Source: Limoniibacter endophyticus
Lineage (GTDB): Bacteria > Pseudomonadota > Alphaproteobacteria > Rhizobiales > Rhizobiaceae
Assembly: GCF_014652835.1 (NCBI RefSeq)
Contig: NZ_BMZO01000004.1
Coordinates: 62,001 to 126,000 of the forward strand
Reading direction: 5' to 3'
Length of the DNA stretch: 64,000 nt
A program made the translations under genes and the position numbers. Shown here in pieces: positions 35,304 to 44,970 of the stretch; positions within the stretch are counted from its first letter, which is position 1; every line of letters starts with the position of its first letter. The notes under the pieces are model-generated. The model searched no databases and was not told the DNA's origin. It saw only the letters and a program-made list of their open reading frames with translations.

Positions 35304-35585
35304 TGCTGTCCTCCTGAATTTCATTGCGCAAGCGTTTGGCAAAGGAATGCAGGAAAATCAAGCCAAAGGCCGGATTTCCCGTATATCAAGACTGGATATC
35401 GGGCGTTTTCAGCCTGCGTTCATACCGCCCATATATAGGAACCGCCAATGTGCCGCTTGCGTTTCAGGTTGATCACAAGGCGTATCTTGCAGCAATCATA
35501 AGGCAATTGCTTGCACCCGTAAAAGCTTCATAGATGCAGGTGGCAGCCCCTGATTGAGAGACTGTCGTTCGAAAGGCGTAAAAAC

Positions 35586-36191
35586 ATGCGCAAATATCTT
35601 CTTGCGGCCGCTACGGCATTTGGCCTCCTTGTCTCAGCAAGCGTCGCTTCTGCCGAACCAGCCGTCGTCACAGGCAATGTCAATGTCCGCACAGGTCCCG
35701 GCACCGGCTATTCGCGCATTGCCACGATCCAGGCCGGTTCGGAGGTCGAGATTCTTCGTTGCACCGGCAACTGGTGCCAGATCGAGCTCGGACGCCTGCG
35801 CGGCTGGATGTCAGCAAATTATCTGGATAGGTCGAGCGGCGGCTATTATCGCCCTGTTCCTCCTCCTCCGCCACCAATCTACGATCCGCGCCCTCCTTAT
35901 TGGGATCGCCCGGAATACAGACCTCCCTACTGGGATCGCCCCGGCTATCGTCCGCCTCGCCCGCGTCCCCCGCATTGGGACAGACCCGACCGACCACGCC
36001 CGCCGGATTGGAACGGACCAGGAAGACCGGACAGACCGCGTCCGCCAGAGCCTGAGCGTCCACGCCCGCCTCAGCCGGAACGCCCGACACCGCCGCGTCC
36101 CGGGCAGGAATCCATTATCGGACGTCCGCCACCGGATGATGCAGGCCCCGGGACACCAGACCGCAACATTCGCATCATTCGCCCGAATTGA
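35586..36191 (+). CDS. Exported SH3b-domain protein with Pro/Arg/Trp-rich tail
   Basis: A 201-residue protein. It has a signal peptide (cleavage at ASA-EPA) and one bacterial SH3 domain (about 26-80: VVTGNVNVRTGPGTGYSRIA, GSEVEILRC, WCQIELGRLRGWMSANYL). A tail of over 100 residues follows, rich in Pro, Arg, Asp and Trp with repeats of RPPYWDRP and RPRPP type. SH3b domains usually bind peptidoglycan peptides; the basic Pro-rich tail may contact anionic cell-wall or LPS groups. Such tails are common in Rhizobiales periplasmic proteins. Own terminator downstream. Confidence 0.85.
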   Translation: MRKYLLAAATAFGLLVSASVASAEPAVVTGNVNVRTGPGTGYSRIATIQAGSEVEILRCTGNWCQIELGRLRGWMSANYLDRSSGGYYRPVPPPPPPIYDPRPPYWDRPEYRPPYWDRPGYRPPRPRPPHWDRPDRPRPPDWNGPGRPDRPRPPEPERPRPPQPERPTPPRPGQESIIGRPPPDDAGPGTPDRNIRIIRPN

Positions 36192-36211
36192 TCTGAGGCT
36201 TTAAAAAGACG

Positions 36212-36248
36212 AAAAGACCGGTCCCGTCCTCGATGAGTCCGGTCTTTT
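36212..36248 (+). terminator. Terminator after the SH3b gene
   Basis: AAAAGACCGG (36212-36221) and CCGGTCTTTT (36239-36248) form a 10-bp stem ending in a T run, 21 bases after the stop codon. Confidence 0.85.
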
Positions 36249-36501
36249 GCATCCTTGCCCCTTGCTTTTTCGCTGATTGCCGTGTATCGACCCGCCATTC
36301 TGTTGGTCTCGTCCGGGGGCTGAACGGAGGGCGAAGCATTTTCGAATGTATCGTTTGATTGCGCCAGTCGCCGTCTTCCTCCCGTGTCCCCGTCTCTACG
36401 ACCGTCTCGCAAGCGCCTTTCTCCTGCCTCTTCGGCTCGATCAGGTTTGCGGAGAGCTTTCGCCGTCGCGGCCAACGGAGAAACGAAGAAAGGCAAGATA
36501 A
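36249..36501 (+). promoter_or_regulatory. rpsF promoter and leader region
   Basis: A 253-base stretch before the ribosomal genes with no ORF. It should hold the rpsF promoter and a long 5' leader. Leaders of rpsF in many bacteria carry an RNA element bound by S6:S18; GGGGGCTGAACGGAGGG (about 36313-36329) could be part of a structured leader, but I cannot confirm that motif by eye. Confidence 0.35.
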
Positions 36502-36927
36502 ATGGCACTCTACGAGCACGTTTTTCTGGCCCGTCAGGACCTTTCGCAGCAGCAGGTCGATGCCCTCGTCGAACAGTACAAGGGTGTTATCGAAAATGGC
36601 GGCGGCAAGGTTGGTCGGGTAGAAAGCTGGGGCCTCAAGTCCCTCACCTATCGCATCAACAAGAACCGTAAGGCGTATTACACGCTGATCGACATCGACG
36701 CTCCGGCAACCGCTCTTCATGAGATGGAACGCCAGATGCGTCTGTCGGAAGACGTTCTTCGCTTCATGACCATCAAAGTTGATGCCCATGAAGAAGGTCA
36801 GTCCGTCATGCTTCAGAAGCGTGACCGCGACGACCGTCCTGCCCGTTCGGGCGACCGCGAAGGCGGCCGCGGCGATCGTGGTGACCGCGCACCGCGCCGT
36901 CAGTTCAGCAATGAAGGAGCCGAGTGA
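36502..36927 (+). CDS. rpsF: 30S ribosomal protein S6
   Basis: A 141-residue S6 that binds S18 on the platform of the 30S subunit. [41 protein letters not shown] and the KAYYTL strand are typical. An Arg/Asp/Gly-rich tail ([16 protein letters not shown] onward) of about 35 residues follows, as is usual in Rhizobiales. The ribosome site AAGAAAGGCAAG precedes the ATG. It is 2 bases from the rpsR start. Confidence 0.97.
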   Translation: MALYEHVFLARQDLSQQQVDALVEQYKGVIENGGGKVGRVESWGLKSLTYRINKNRKAYYTLIDIDAPATALHEMERQMRLSEDVLRFMTIKVDAHEEGQSVMLQKRDRDDRPARSGDREGGRGDRGDRAPRRQFSNEGAE

Positions 36928-36929
36928 TC

Positions 36930-37178
36930 ATGGTCGATATCAATCAGATCCCAACTCGTCGTCCTTTCCATCGCCGTCGCAAGACGTGCCCGTTCTCCGG
37001 CGCGAACGCTCCGAAGATCGATTACAAGGACGTTCGTCTTCTACAGCGCTACATTTCGGAGCGCGGCAAGATCGTTCCTTCGCGCATCACCGCAGTTTCG
37101 CAGAAGAAGCAGCGTGAACTGGCCAAGGCCATCAAGCGCGCCCGCTTCCTGGGCCTCCTGCCCTACGTGGTGAAGTGA
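36930..37178 (+). CDS. rpsR: 30S ribosomal protein S18
   Basis: An 82-residue S18: [46 protein letters not shown], and the basic C-terminal [23 protein letters not shown]. The ATG at 36930 is chosen; a GTG at 36924 overlapping the rpsF stop would add only Met-Ile. A strong hairpin follows the gene. Confidence 0.97.
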   Translation: MVDINQIPTRRPFHRRRKTCPFSGANAPKIDYKDVRLLQRYISERGKIVPSRITAVSQKKQRELAKAIKRARFLGLLPYVVK

Positions 37179-37184
37179 TTTTCT

Positions 37185-37213
37185 CCTCCCGGCGGCCTCT
37201 GGTCGCCGGGAGG
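37185..37213 (+). terminator. Strong hairpin between rpsR and rplI
   Basis: CCTCCCGGCG and CGCCGGGAGG form a 10-bp perfect stem with a 9-base loop a few bases after the rpsR stop. It is followed by only a short T/C run (TTCTCTC). A partial terminator or 3'-end stabiliser that separates rpsF-rpsR from rplI is likely. Confidence 0.65.
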
Positions 37214-37395
37214 TTCTCTCGCGCTTCGGAAATGTGAGAGCGACAAGAACTCCGAGTTGGGCAAATGCCCTAACTGCCAAACAGTCGATGGCAGGACAGC
37301 GAACTTCCTCCCTCATTTTGATGGGGTCGAGTGTCTTTCCTTCCTGCTTTACGTAAAGATTTCCGTGCAAGGCACGGGCAGGAAAGGAAAAGAAA

Positions 37396-37989
37396 ATGGA
37401 CGTCATTCTTCTCGAACGTATCGCGCGCCTCGGCCAGATGGGCGACACCGTCAAGGTCAAGGACGGCTTTGCCCGTAACTTCCTTCTGCCGAAGGGCAAG
37501 GCGCTTCGCGCAAACGAAGCCAACAAGAAGAAGTTCGAATCGCAGCGCGCCCAGCTCGAAGCTCGCAACCTTGAGCGCAAGTCCGAAGCCGAAGCTGTCG
37601 CCGAGAAGCTTGAAGGCAAGTCATTCATCGCCGTTCGTTCGGCTGGTGAAACCGGCCAGCTTTACGGTTCTGTCTCGACCCGCGATATCGCCGAAGTTCT
37701 GACGGCAGAAGGCTTCTCGATCCACCGCAACCAGGTTGAACTGAACGCACCGATCAAGACCATCGGCCTGAGCGACATTGTCGTCACGCTGCACCCGGAA
37801 GTCCACGTCACCATCACCCTGAATATCGCTCGTTCGGCTGACGAAGCAGAGCGTCAGGCGAAGGGCGAGTCGCTGACGACTGCCGAAGCCATCTACGGTG
37901 ACGACATTAACGAAAACGCCCGTCCGGAAAACTTCTTCAACGAAGACGAAGATTTCGACGGTGAGGAAGAAACCGAAGAGCAGGCATAA
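37396..37989 (+). CDS. rplI: 50S ribosomal protein L9
   Basis: A 197-residue L9. The N-domain is [32 protein letters not shown], then the long connecting helix with [19 protein letters not shown]. The C-domain is [27 protein letters not shown] strongly acidic tail ([14 protein letters not shown]) of about 40 residues extends beyond the E. coli length, as common in Rhizobiales. A long 217-base spacer precedes it and a clear terminator follows. Confidence 0.97.
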   Translation: MDVILLERIARLGQMGDTVKVKDGFARNFLLPKGKALRANEANKKKFESQRAQLEARNLERKSEAEAVAEKLEGKSFIAVRSAGETGQLYGSVSTRDIAEVLTAEGFSIHRNQVELNAPIKTIGLSDIVVTLHPEVHVTITLNIARSADEAERQAKGESLTTAEAIYGDDINENARPENFFNEDEDFDGEEETEEQA

Positions 37990-38009
37990 TTCTCTGCCGT
38001 CTTCTCCGT

Positions 38010-38042
38010 AAAAAAGCCCGGGCGGAAACGTCCGGGCTTTTT
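38010..38042 (+). terminator. Terminator after rplI
   Basis: GCCCGGGCG-GAAA-CGTCCGGGC with one G-T pair, a GAAA tetraloop, an A run before and a T run after: a textbook intrinsic terminator. Confidence 0.95.
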
Positions 38043-38189
38043 ATTGGTGGCGTCTCGCCTCCGTGCAGATACCGAATATAGCGCCCCCCATTTCAGGAGC
38101 CGTTCAGCCCCGGCTCTCTCACACTGCTGGCAGAACTCGTCATTTTACCTTAAGAGACTGCCAGCATATCCTTAGTAATTCGGTCGTTC

Positions 38190-39710
38190 ATGTCATCCTT
38201 CCTGCGAAAGCTTTCGGGCGTCGGGTCCGCAACACTGGTCAGTCGCATTCTCGGCTTCGTGCGCGATTCGCTCGTCGCGGCGGCACTTGGCACAGGACCG
38301 GTCGCAGAGGCTTACATGGTCGCGATTCGCATCGCCAACATGTTTCGGCGCGTATTCGCGGAAGGAGCGTTTTCAAACGCCTTCGTACCTCTTTTCGTGA
38401 AGAAGGAAGCCAGCGAACAGCAGGGGTTTGTGCGCGAAGTGCAATCCGCGCTCCTGATGGCGCTGATCGTCCTGACGATCATCTTCCAGATTTTCATGCC
38501 GTATGCAGTCATGCTCCTGGCGCCGGGCTTCGTGGACGATACGGGAAAATTCCAGATCACGGTCGATTTCTGTCGACTGGCCTTCTTCTACCTTTCCTTC
38601 GTTTCGCTCTCGACGCTTTATGGCGGGATTCTGAACGGCTATGGCAAGTTCGCGCTGAACGCCTATTCGTCCATCCTGCCTAACATCTTCGCAATCGCTG
38701 CGCTGGGCGGCGTCACCTTGTACGGCATGGGCGCATCGCGCGAAGCAGGCGCAATCCTGACAGCTGCAAACGTCGTCGGCGGCGTTGCGCAGTTGATCGT
38801 CGTCATCTGGGGCGCGCGAAAGCTCGGCATGACAGCGATGCTTACCATCCCGCGCTATACGGATGACGTGAAGAAGCTCCTGACGATTGCAATGCCGACG
38901 ATCTTTTCGAGCGGTGTCGTGCAGATCAACCTCGTCGTGGGTTCCGCAATAGCGTCGCTGCAGACCGGTGCCGTCGCCTGGCTCTACATGGCAGACCGTC
39001 TCTACCAGCTTCCGCTCGGCATTGTCGGCATCGCGGTGGGAACCGTGCTTCTGCCAGAAATCTCACTCTACAAGAAGCAAGGCGACGCCTCGAAAATACG
39101 TGCTTCATTGGCCCGGGGCGCAGAAGTCTGCCTGATACTCACGCTGCCCTGCGCCGTGATGCTGACTTTCGCACCGGACATTCTCGTGCGGGGGCTGTTC
39201 GAACGTGGTGCCTTCACGCCAGCCGATACGCAGGCGACGGCCCTTGCCCTTATCGCATTTGCGCCGGGAATCGTTGCCTTCGTGCTGATGCGGGTCTACC
39301 AGACCGCCTATTATGCAGCTGGCGAGACGAAAACCATGATGCGCTTTGCCATCATCAACGCCGCCGCCAATGTTGCCATCAACGTAGCCCTCTTTCCCTG
39401 GCTCGGCTACATCGCCTGTGCCATCAGCACCACTATTGCCGCGTGGATCAATATCTGGATGCTCTGGAACGGATTGAGCAAACAGGACCAGGTTCGGCTC
39501 GGCGACATTTCCGCCGCGACCTTTACCAAGATCATCGTCGCCAACGTGATGCTGGCGGGCTTCGTGCTATTGCTGCGGGAATTCGTCGATCTGAGCGGCT
39601 TCGGCAAGCTTTTGTCAGCTCTCATCCTCTGCGCGCTCGCCGGCAGCCTCTACGTCAGCGCCTTGCTCGTGTTCTTCCGCAGCCAGATCAGACCATTCCT
39701 GCGTCGATAG
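38190..39710 (+). CDS. murJ: Lipid II flippase MurJ (MviN)
   Basis: Moves lipid II across the inner membrane for peptidoglycan assembly. The 506-residue protein has about 14 hydrophobic helices. The family start is intact (LVSRILGFVRDSLVAAALG, RIANMFRRVFAEGAFSNAFVPLF), including Arg residues lining the cavity. IFSSGVVQINLVVGSAIASL and YMADRLYQLPLGIVGIAVGTVLLP are characteristic. It stands alone between rplI and cfa. Confidence 0.95.
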   Translation: MSSFLRKLSGVGSATLVSRILGFVRDSLVAAALGTGPVAEAYMVAIRIANMFRRVFAEGAFSNAFVPLFVKKEASEQQGFVREVQSALLMALIVLTIIFQIFMPYAVMLLAPGFVDDTGKFQITVDFCRLAFFYLSFVSLSTLYGGILNGYGKFALNAYSSILPNIFAIAALGGVTLYGMGASREAGAILTAANVVGGVAQLIVVIWGARKLGMTAMLTIPRYTDDVKKLLTIAMPTIFSSGVVQINLVVGSAIASLQTGAVAWLYMADRLYQLPLGIVGIAVGTVLLPEISLYKKQGDASKIRASLARGAEVCLILTLPCAVMLTFAPDILVRGLFERGAFTPADTQATALALIAFAPGIVAFVLMRVYQTAYYAAGETKTMMRFAIINAAANVAINVALFPWLGYIACAISTTIAAWINIWMLWNGLSKQDQVRLGDISAATFTKIIVANVMLAGFVLLLREFVDLSGFGKLLSALILCALAGSLYVSALLVFFRSQIRPFLRR

Positions 39711-39839
39711 ACGCTGAAAACAGGTTCAAAAAAATCAAATCACGGTTTCGTCATGGAACCGGAACTATTCTCGCTTCTTCGCTGTTTAAGCAAAACTTTG
39801 ATTAATGTTTTGCCCGGTTTTCCGGACGGGGAGAAAGCC

Positions 39840-41081
39840 ATGAACTCGGTTCTCAACCGATTGATTTCGCATATCATAAAACGAGGTAATCTGACTATCA
39901 CGGCCGCAGATGGCACCGTGCGCACCTATGGCGATGGTTCCGGAGCGCCCGTCTCTCTGGTCGTGCATACACCCGCTGCCGAGCGGGCCATTGCCCTCGA
40001 CCCTACGCTGGCGCTACCTGAAGCTTATATGGAAGGCGAAGTCAGCTTCCGCGAAGGCGACGTTCTGGCACTGCTGCAGCTTGTCTACACGAACACCGAA
40101 GGAATGGGCATCGACACGTTCTGGGCCCGTGCCATCGAAACCATGCGCGGGGCGTTCCGCCGCCTGCAGCAGATGAACACGCTGGCGCGTTCCAAGCGCA
40201 ATGTCGCGCATCACTACGATCTGTCGGGCGAGCTTTATCGCATGTTCCTCGATGAAGACATGCAATATTCCTGCGCCTATTTTCCCTCGGTCGAGACCAC
40301 GCTCGAAGAAGCGCAACGGGCAAAGAAGCGGCATATCATGGCCAAGCTCCAACTGGAAAAGGGCCAAAGCGTACTCGACATAGGTTGCGGCTGGGGCGGA
40401 CTGGCGCTTGATATGGCGCAGATGTTCGATCTCGACGTGCTTGGCGTCACCTTATCGGAAGAACAGCTTTCCGTGGCAACTCGCCGTGCGCATGATCGAC
40501 ACTTGGAAAATCATGTGCATTTCGAATTACGCGATTATCGTAACCTGACCGAACGCTTCGACCGCATCGTTTCAGTCGGCATGTTTGAACATGTGGGCCT
40601 GAACCACTACCCCACCTTCTTCAACAATTGTCATCGCCTGCTGAAGCCGGATGGCGTCATGCTTCTGCACACGATCGGTCGTAGCGGCGTTCCCTATGCA
40701 ACCAACGCATTCATTCGCAAGCATATCTTCCCCGGCGGCTACATTCCGGCACTCTCCGAAATGCTGCCCGCCATTGAGCGCTCGGGACTGATCGTTACCG
40801 ACGTGGAAATCCTGCGGATGCACTATGCCGAGACCCTGAAGGAGTGGCGGGCTCGCTTCCGCGCCCATTGGGATGTAGCAGCGCGCATCTATGATGAGCG
40901 CTTCTGCCGCATGTGGGATTTCTATCTCGCTGGTTCGGAAGCCGCGTTTCGTTGGCAGGACATGGTGGTTTTTCAGGTACAGCTTGCCCGCCGCAACGAT
41001 TCGCTGCCGGTCACCCGCGATTACATGCTGCGCGACGAACAGGCTCTGCGCGAAGCGGTGCGAACAGAGCAAATAGCATAA
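39840..41081 (+). CDS. cfa: Cyclopropane-fatty-acyl-phospholipid synthase
   Basis: Adds a methylene from SAM across cis double bonds of membrane lipids, usually at stationary phase or in acid. The 413-residue enzyme starts at 39840 (MNSVLNRLISHIIK) with GGGGAG upstream; a longer frame from 39753 is not needed. An N-terminal lipid-interacting domain (to about 125) precedes HHYDLSGELYRMFLDEDMQYSCAYF, the SAM loop VLDIGCGWGGLALDMAQ, and GVTLSEEQ. The active-site region FDRIVSVGMFEHVGLNHY and the C-terminal YLAGSEAAFRW are intact. Confidence 0.95.
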   Translation: MNSVLNRLISHIIKRGNLTITAADGTVRTYGDGSGAPVSLVVHTPAAERAIALDPTLALPEAYMEGEVSFREGDVLALLQLVYTNTEGMGIDTFWARAIETMRGAFRRLQQMNTLARSKRNVAHHYDLSGELYRMFLDEDMQYSCAYFPSVETTLEEAQRAKKRHIMAKLQLEKGQSVLDIGCGWGGLALDMAQMFDLDVLGVTLSEEQLSVATRRAHDRHLENHVHFELRDYRNLTERFDRIVSVGMFEHVGLNHYPTFFNNCHRLLKPDGVMLLHTIGRSGVPYATNAFIRKHIFPGGYIPALSEMLPAIERSGLIVTDVEILRMHYAETLKEWRARFRAHWDVAARIYDERFCRMWDFYLAGSEAAFRWQDMVVFQVQLARRNDSLPVTRDYMLRDEQALREAVRTEQIA

Positions 41082-41106
41082 GGTCGACCAAGTCGGAAAA
41101 CAGCAG

Positions 41107-41139
41107 AAACCGCCCCCCGATCATGTCGGAGGGCGGTTT
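41107..41139 (+). terminator. Terminator after cfa
   Basis: AAACCGCCC (41107-41115) and GGGCGGTTT (41131-41139), with CCGA/TCGG extending the stem, followed by TTTCTTC. Confidence 0.85.
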
Positions 41140-41173
41140 CTTCTTCCGGCCGAATCATCGTCCCGCGCGTCAA

Positions 41174-41196
41174 GCAAAACCCGTTTCCGGTTTTGC
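41174..41196. repeat. Perfect hairpin upstream of dnaB
   Basis: GCAAAACC and GGTTTTGC flank a 7-base centre (CGTTTCC). It sits about 105 bases upstream of the dnaB start and may be a short palindromic repeat or part of the promoter region. Confidence 0.5.
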
Positions 41197-41302
41197 ACAG
41201 ACTGTGAATCCTTGGGACAAGGTTCATGAGAACAAAACAGGTGCGGAATGTACTGCAAAAACCGCTCCGAACCTGCTAAGCCATCTTCAACGGGGAAAAG
41301 AC

Positions 41303-42805
41303 ATGGCAGACGCAGCGCGTAAATTCATCATGGATCAGGGTCAGGGCCAGCCTGGAACCTATCGGGAAGCACCCAACAATATCGAAGCCGAGCAGGCGCT
41401 GCTCGGCGCGATCATGGTCAATAATGATTCGTTTTATCGCGTCTCGGATTTTCTGAAGCCGGAGCATTTTTACGAGCCGTTGCACAAGTCGATCTACCAG
41501 ATCGCTTCGGAAATGATCAGGCTCGGCAAGATCGCCAATCCGGTGACCCTCAAGACCTTTCTCCCCTCCGACGAGAAGGTTGGCGATTTCACCGTTGCGC
41601 AATATCTGGCGCGTCTGGCCGCCGAAGCCGTCACCGTCATCAACGCTGCGGATTATGGCCGCGCCATCTACGATCTCGCCACGCGCCGCGCCTTGATCAG
41701 CGTCGGCGAGGACATGGTCAATGTCGCTTATGACGCACCGGTCGACATGGCACCGCAGGCGCAGATCGAGGATGCGGAGCGGCGTTTGTTCGAACTTGCG
41801 GAATCGGGCCGCTACGATGGCGGTTTCGAGACCTTTGGGGAAGCGGTGAAGACCGCGATCGACATGGCCAACGCCGCCTATATGCGCGACGGCCATCTAT
41901 CGGGCATTTCCACCGGCATTCGTGATCTCGATGCCAAGATGGGCGGCCTGCAACCCTCCGACTTGATCGTCATCGCCGGCCGTCCCGCCATGGGCAAGAC
42001 CTCGCTCGTCACGAATTTCGCGTTCAACGTCGCCCATGCCTATGAGGCGGCGCAGCAGGCCGATGGATCGTACAAGGCCGCTAACGGCGGCGTTGTAGGC
42101 TTCTTCTCGCTGGAAATGTCCGGGGAACAGCTCGCCACCCGTATCATTTCCGAACAGACGGAGATTTCGTCGTCGAAGATCCGCCGTGGTGAAATCACCG
42201 AGACAGAGTTCGAAAAACTTGTGGCCGGCGCGCAGACCTTGCAAAGCATTCCGCTGTTCATCGACGCGACCGGCGGCATCTCGATTGCCCAGCTCACAGC
42301 GCGCGCGCGTCGTCTCAAGCGCCAGCGCGGCCTGGATCTAATCATCATCGACTATCTTCAGCTTATGCAGGGCTCGAGTTCGCGCGCCGCACAGAACCGC
42401 GTGCAGGAAATTACGGAAATCACTACTGGTTTGAAGGCTTTGGCTAAGGAACTCAATGTTCCGGTAATCGCCCTGTCGCAGTTGTCGCGTCAGGTGGAAA
42501 ATCGCGAGGACAAGCGCCCGCAGCTCGCCGACCTTCGTGAATCCGGCTCCATTGAGCAGGATGCAGACGTGGTGCTCTTCGTTTACCGCGACGAATATTA
42601 CCTGAAGGGCAAGGAGCCGCAATTCGGTACGCCTGAATATCTCAAATGGCAGGAAGACATGAACATGGTGCGCGGCAAGGCGGAACTGATCATCGCCAAG
42701 CAACGTCATGGCCCCACCGGAACGGTGCAGGTCGCCTTCCAGTCCGAGTTCACGCGCTTTGCCGATCTCGCGGAAGAAGATCGCATGCCGGAACGTCTCG
42801 AATAG
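41303..42805 (+). CDS. dnaB: Replicative DNA helicase
   Basis: The hexameric 5'-3' helicase of the replication fork. The start at 41303 (MADAARKFIMDQG) has GGGGAAAAG upstream; the open frame runs back into cfa but is not coding there. The N-domain is NNIEAEQALLGAIMVNNDSFYRVSDFL. The RecA-like domain has Walker A AGRPAMGKTSLV, GFFSLEMSGEQLATRI, and Walker B LIIIDYLQLM. The ESGSIEQDADVVLFVYRDE block and the arginine-finger region follow. 500 residues, no intein. Confidence 0.97.
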   Translation: MADAARKFIMDQGQGQPGTYREAPNNIEAEQALLGAIMVNNDSFYRVSDFLKPEHFYEPLHKSIYQIASEMIRLGKIANPVTLKTFLPSDEKVGDFTVAQYLARLAAEAVTVINAADYGRAIYDLATRRALISVGEDMVNVAYDAPVDMAPQAQIEDAERRLFELAESGRYDGGFETFGEAVKTAIDMANAAYMRDGHLSGISTGIRDLDAKMGGLQPSDLIVIAGRPAMGKTSLVTNFAFNVAHAYEAAQQADGSYKAANGGVVGFFSLEMSGEQLATRIISEQTEISSSKIRRGEITETEFEKLVAGAQTLQSIPLFIDATGGISIAQLTARARRLKRQRGLDLIIIDYLQLMQGSSSRAAQNRVQEITEITTGLKALAKELNVPVIALSQLSRQVENREDKRPQLADLRESGSIEQDADVVLFVYRDEYYLKGKEPQFGTPEYLKWQEDMNMVRGKAELIIAKQRHGPTGTVQVAFQSEFTRFADLAEEDRMPERLE

Positions 42806-42883
42806 GATCGCAAAAAGGGAGAGGCGTTGCCCCCCTCACCTGCGATACACCTCTCTTTCCCCAAGGAATGATTTGACCCACTA

Positions 42884-44278
42884 ATGGCCAAACCGAAAAT
42901 CCAGTTCGTCTGCCAGAATTGCGGCGCGGTCCATGCGCGTTGGGCTGGCAAGTGCGACGATTGCGGCGAGTGGAATACGCTGGTCGAAGACAATGCGGGC
43001 GGCGGCATCGGCGGTGGCCCGACGGGCTTGCGTTCGCCGCGCAAGGGCCGGCCGGTTGCCCTCACCTCGCTTGCGGGCGATATCGAGGATGCACCACGCA
43101 TCGTTTCGGGCATGAGCGAACTCGACCGCGCGACCGGTGGCGGTTTCGTGCGCGGCTCGGCGCTGCTTCTCGGGGGTGATCCAGGCATCGGCAAATCCAC
43201 GCTTCTGATGCAGGCCGCCGCTTCCCTGGCGAGCAAGGGCTATCGCATCGTCTACGTGTCTGGTGAAGAAGCGGTAGCGCAGGTGCGTTTACGCGCCCAG
43301 CGTCTTGGCGTCTCAGGCGCACCTGTCGAACTGGCCGCCGAAACCAATGTCGAAGATATTCTTGCCACGATAAGCGAAGGCAAGCGCCCTGATCTCGTCA
43401 TTCTTGACTCGATCCAGACCCTGTGGACCGACATGGCCGATTCTGCACCGGGAACCGTCACCCAGGTGCGTGCAGCCGCGCAGGCGGTCATCCGTTTTGC
43501 GAAATCCACAGGAACTGCCATCGTCCTCGTCGGGCACGTCACCAAGGAAGGGCAGATCGCCGGGCCGCGCGTTGTGGAACATATGGTCGATGCCGTGCTC
43601 TACTTCGAAGGTGAAGGCGGGCATCACTATCGCATCCTGCGCACGGTGAAGAACCGTTTCGGCGCAACCGACGAGATCGGCGTCTTCGAGATGACCGACA
43701 AGGGTCTACGCGACGTGGCCAATCCCTCCGAGCTTTTCCTTGGCGAGAGGCATGACAAAGCGCCGGGCGCCGCGGTTTTTGCCGGAATCGAAGGCACTCG
43801 CCCGTTGCTAGTCGAAATTCAGGCGCTCGTCGCGCCGTCCTCGCTGGGCACGCCCCGACGTGCCGTTATCGGGTGGGATTCCTCGCGTCTTTCGATGATT
43901 CTCGCCGTGCTCGAAGCCCATTGCGGGGTGCGGCTCGGTTCACACGATGTTTATCTCAACGTGGCCGGCGGCTACCGGATTTCCGAGCCGGCGGCTGATC
44001 TTGCGGTCGCGGCCGCACTGGTTTCCTCGTTGAGCGGGCTTGCCCTTCCCAAAGATTGCGTCTATTTCGGCGAAATCAGTCTTTCCGGTGCGATACGACC
44101 GGTTGCGCATGCGCAGCAGCGTCTGAAGGAGGCTGAAAAGCTTGGTTTTATCCGCGCCGTCATGCCGCGCGGCGGGGACGATACGGCGAACGCACTTGGC
44201 GGAAACACTTTTCAGCCACAGACGCTCGTCGAGCTTGTTGCCAAGACCGCCGGGTCGAAGCAGCGGAAGGACAATTGA
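42884..44278 (+). CDS. radA: DNA repair protein RadA
   Basis: A RecA-like helicase that helps branch migration in recombination repair. The 464-residue product has the N-terminal zinc finger FVCQNCGAVHARWAGKCDDCGEW, Walker A GGDPGIGKSTLLMQ, Walker B LVILDSIQTLW, the RadA-specific KNRFG motif (TVKNRFGATDEIGVF), and a C-terminal Lon-protease-like domain (RRAVIGWDSSRLSMILAVLE, VYLNVAGGYRISEPAADLAVA). It follows dnaB by 78 bases in the same direction. Confidence 0.97.
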   Translation: MAKPKIQFVCQNCGAVHARWAGKCDDCGEWNTLVEDNAGGGIGGGPTGLRSPRKGRPVALTSLAGDIEDAPRIVSGMSELDRATGGGFVRGSALLLGGDPGIGKSTLLMQAAASLASKGYRIVYVSGEEAVAQVRLRAQRLGVSGAPVELAAETNVEDILATISEGKRPDLVILDSIQTLWTDMADSAPGTVTQVRAAAQAVIRFAKSTGTAIVLVGHVTKEGQIAGPRVVEHMVDAVLYFEGEGGHHYRILRTVKNRFGATDEIGVFEMTDKGLRDVANPSELFLGERHDKAPGAAVFAGIEGTRPLLVEIQALVAPSSLGTPRRAVIGWDSSRLSMILAVLEAHCGVRLGSHDVYLNVAGGYRISEPAADLAVAAALVSSLSGLALPKDCVYFGEISLSGAIRPVAHAQQRLKEAEKLGFIRAVMPRGGDDTANALGGNTFQPQTLVELVAKTAGSKQRKDN

Positions 44279-44359
44279 TTGCCGCATTCGGCGGTCACAC
44301 GACGCGAAAGTAGACAGATTACTGCCGCTGGCAGGCCACCCTGTGGAGTGAACAAAAAC

Positions 44360-44956
44360 ATGCCCATCACCCTGCTTGACGGTATTCTCGTCGGTTTCAC
44401 CCTCGTTTCAGCAGTTCTCGCAATGGTGCGAGGTTTCTCACGCGAAGTCCTTGCCGTCATCTCCTGGGTCGTCGCGGGCTTTGCCGCCTTCACCCTCTAT
44501 CCGACCGTCCTGCCCTATATTGCAGAACAGGTTGGCAATCCGCAGGTAGCACTTGCCGCTGCCATCGGCGCGGTTTTCCTCGTGACGCTCATCATTATGA
44601 CGCTTCTGACCATGAAGATGGCGGATTTCATCATCGACAGCCGCATCGGCCCGCTCGATCGCAGTCTCGGCTTCGTCTATGGCGCAGCACGCGGTGTTCT
44701 GGTCGTCGCCGTGGCGCTTCTGTTCTTCAACTGGCTGGCGGGCGAAAAGACTCCCGCCTGGGTAGCAGACGCAAAGTCGCGCCCCTTCCTGGAGGAAATC
44801 GGGCGCGGCCTGGAATCCTTCCTGCCGGAAGATCCGGAGAATACGATCATGCGTGGCATTTCCGGCATTACCGGCGGTGCTGCACCCACAACCGATACAG
44901 ACGCTTCGCCGCCGCAGGAAACCGTACCGCCCTCGACGCAGCCTGCTCAGCAGTAA
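44360..44956 (+). CDS. cvpA: CvpA family membrane protein
   Basis: A 198-residue protein; start at 44360 (MPITLLDGILVGF) since the upstream frame is basic and non-conserved. Four membrane helices (to about 130), with GFSREVLAVISWVVAG and the conserved GPLDRSLGFVYGAARGVL. A soluble Pro/Thr-rich tail follows (TTDTDASPPQETVPPSTQP). E. coli CvpA is tied to colicin V production and bile resistance. It lies upstream of purF, the widespread cvpA-purF order. Confidence 0.92.
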   Translation: MPITLLDGILVGFTLVSAVLAMVRGFSREVLAVISWVVAGFAAFTLYPTVLPYIAEQVGNPQVALAAAIGAVFLVTLIIMTLLTMKMADFIIDSRIGPLDRSLGFVYGAARGVLVVAVALLFFNWLAGEKTPAWVADAKSRPFLEEIGRGLESFLPEDPENTIMRGISGITGGAAPTTDTDASPPQETVPPSTQPAQQ

Positions 44957-44970
44957 GCTGCACAGGACAA

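Noticed and set aside
36249-36501. S6:S18 regulatory leader motif before rpsF
   Set aside because: Such leaders are known in other phyla, but I could not trace the required stem and bulge in this sequence, so only a generic leader is listed.
42806-42883. Possible terminator between dnaB and radA
   Set aside because: GGGAGAGG and CCTCTC can pair only across a long loop and no T run follows; too weak to list.
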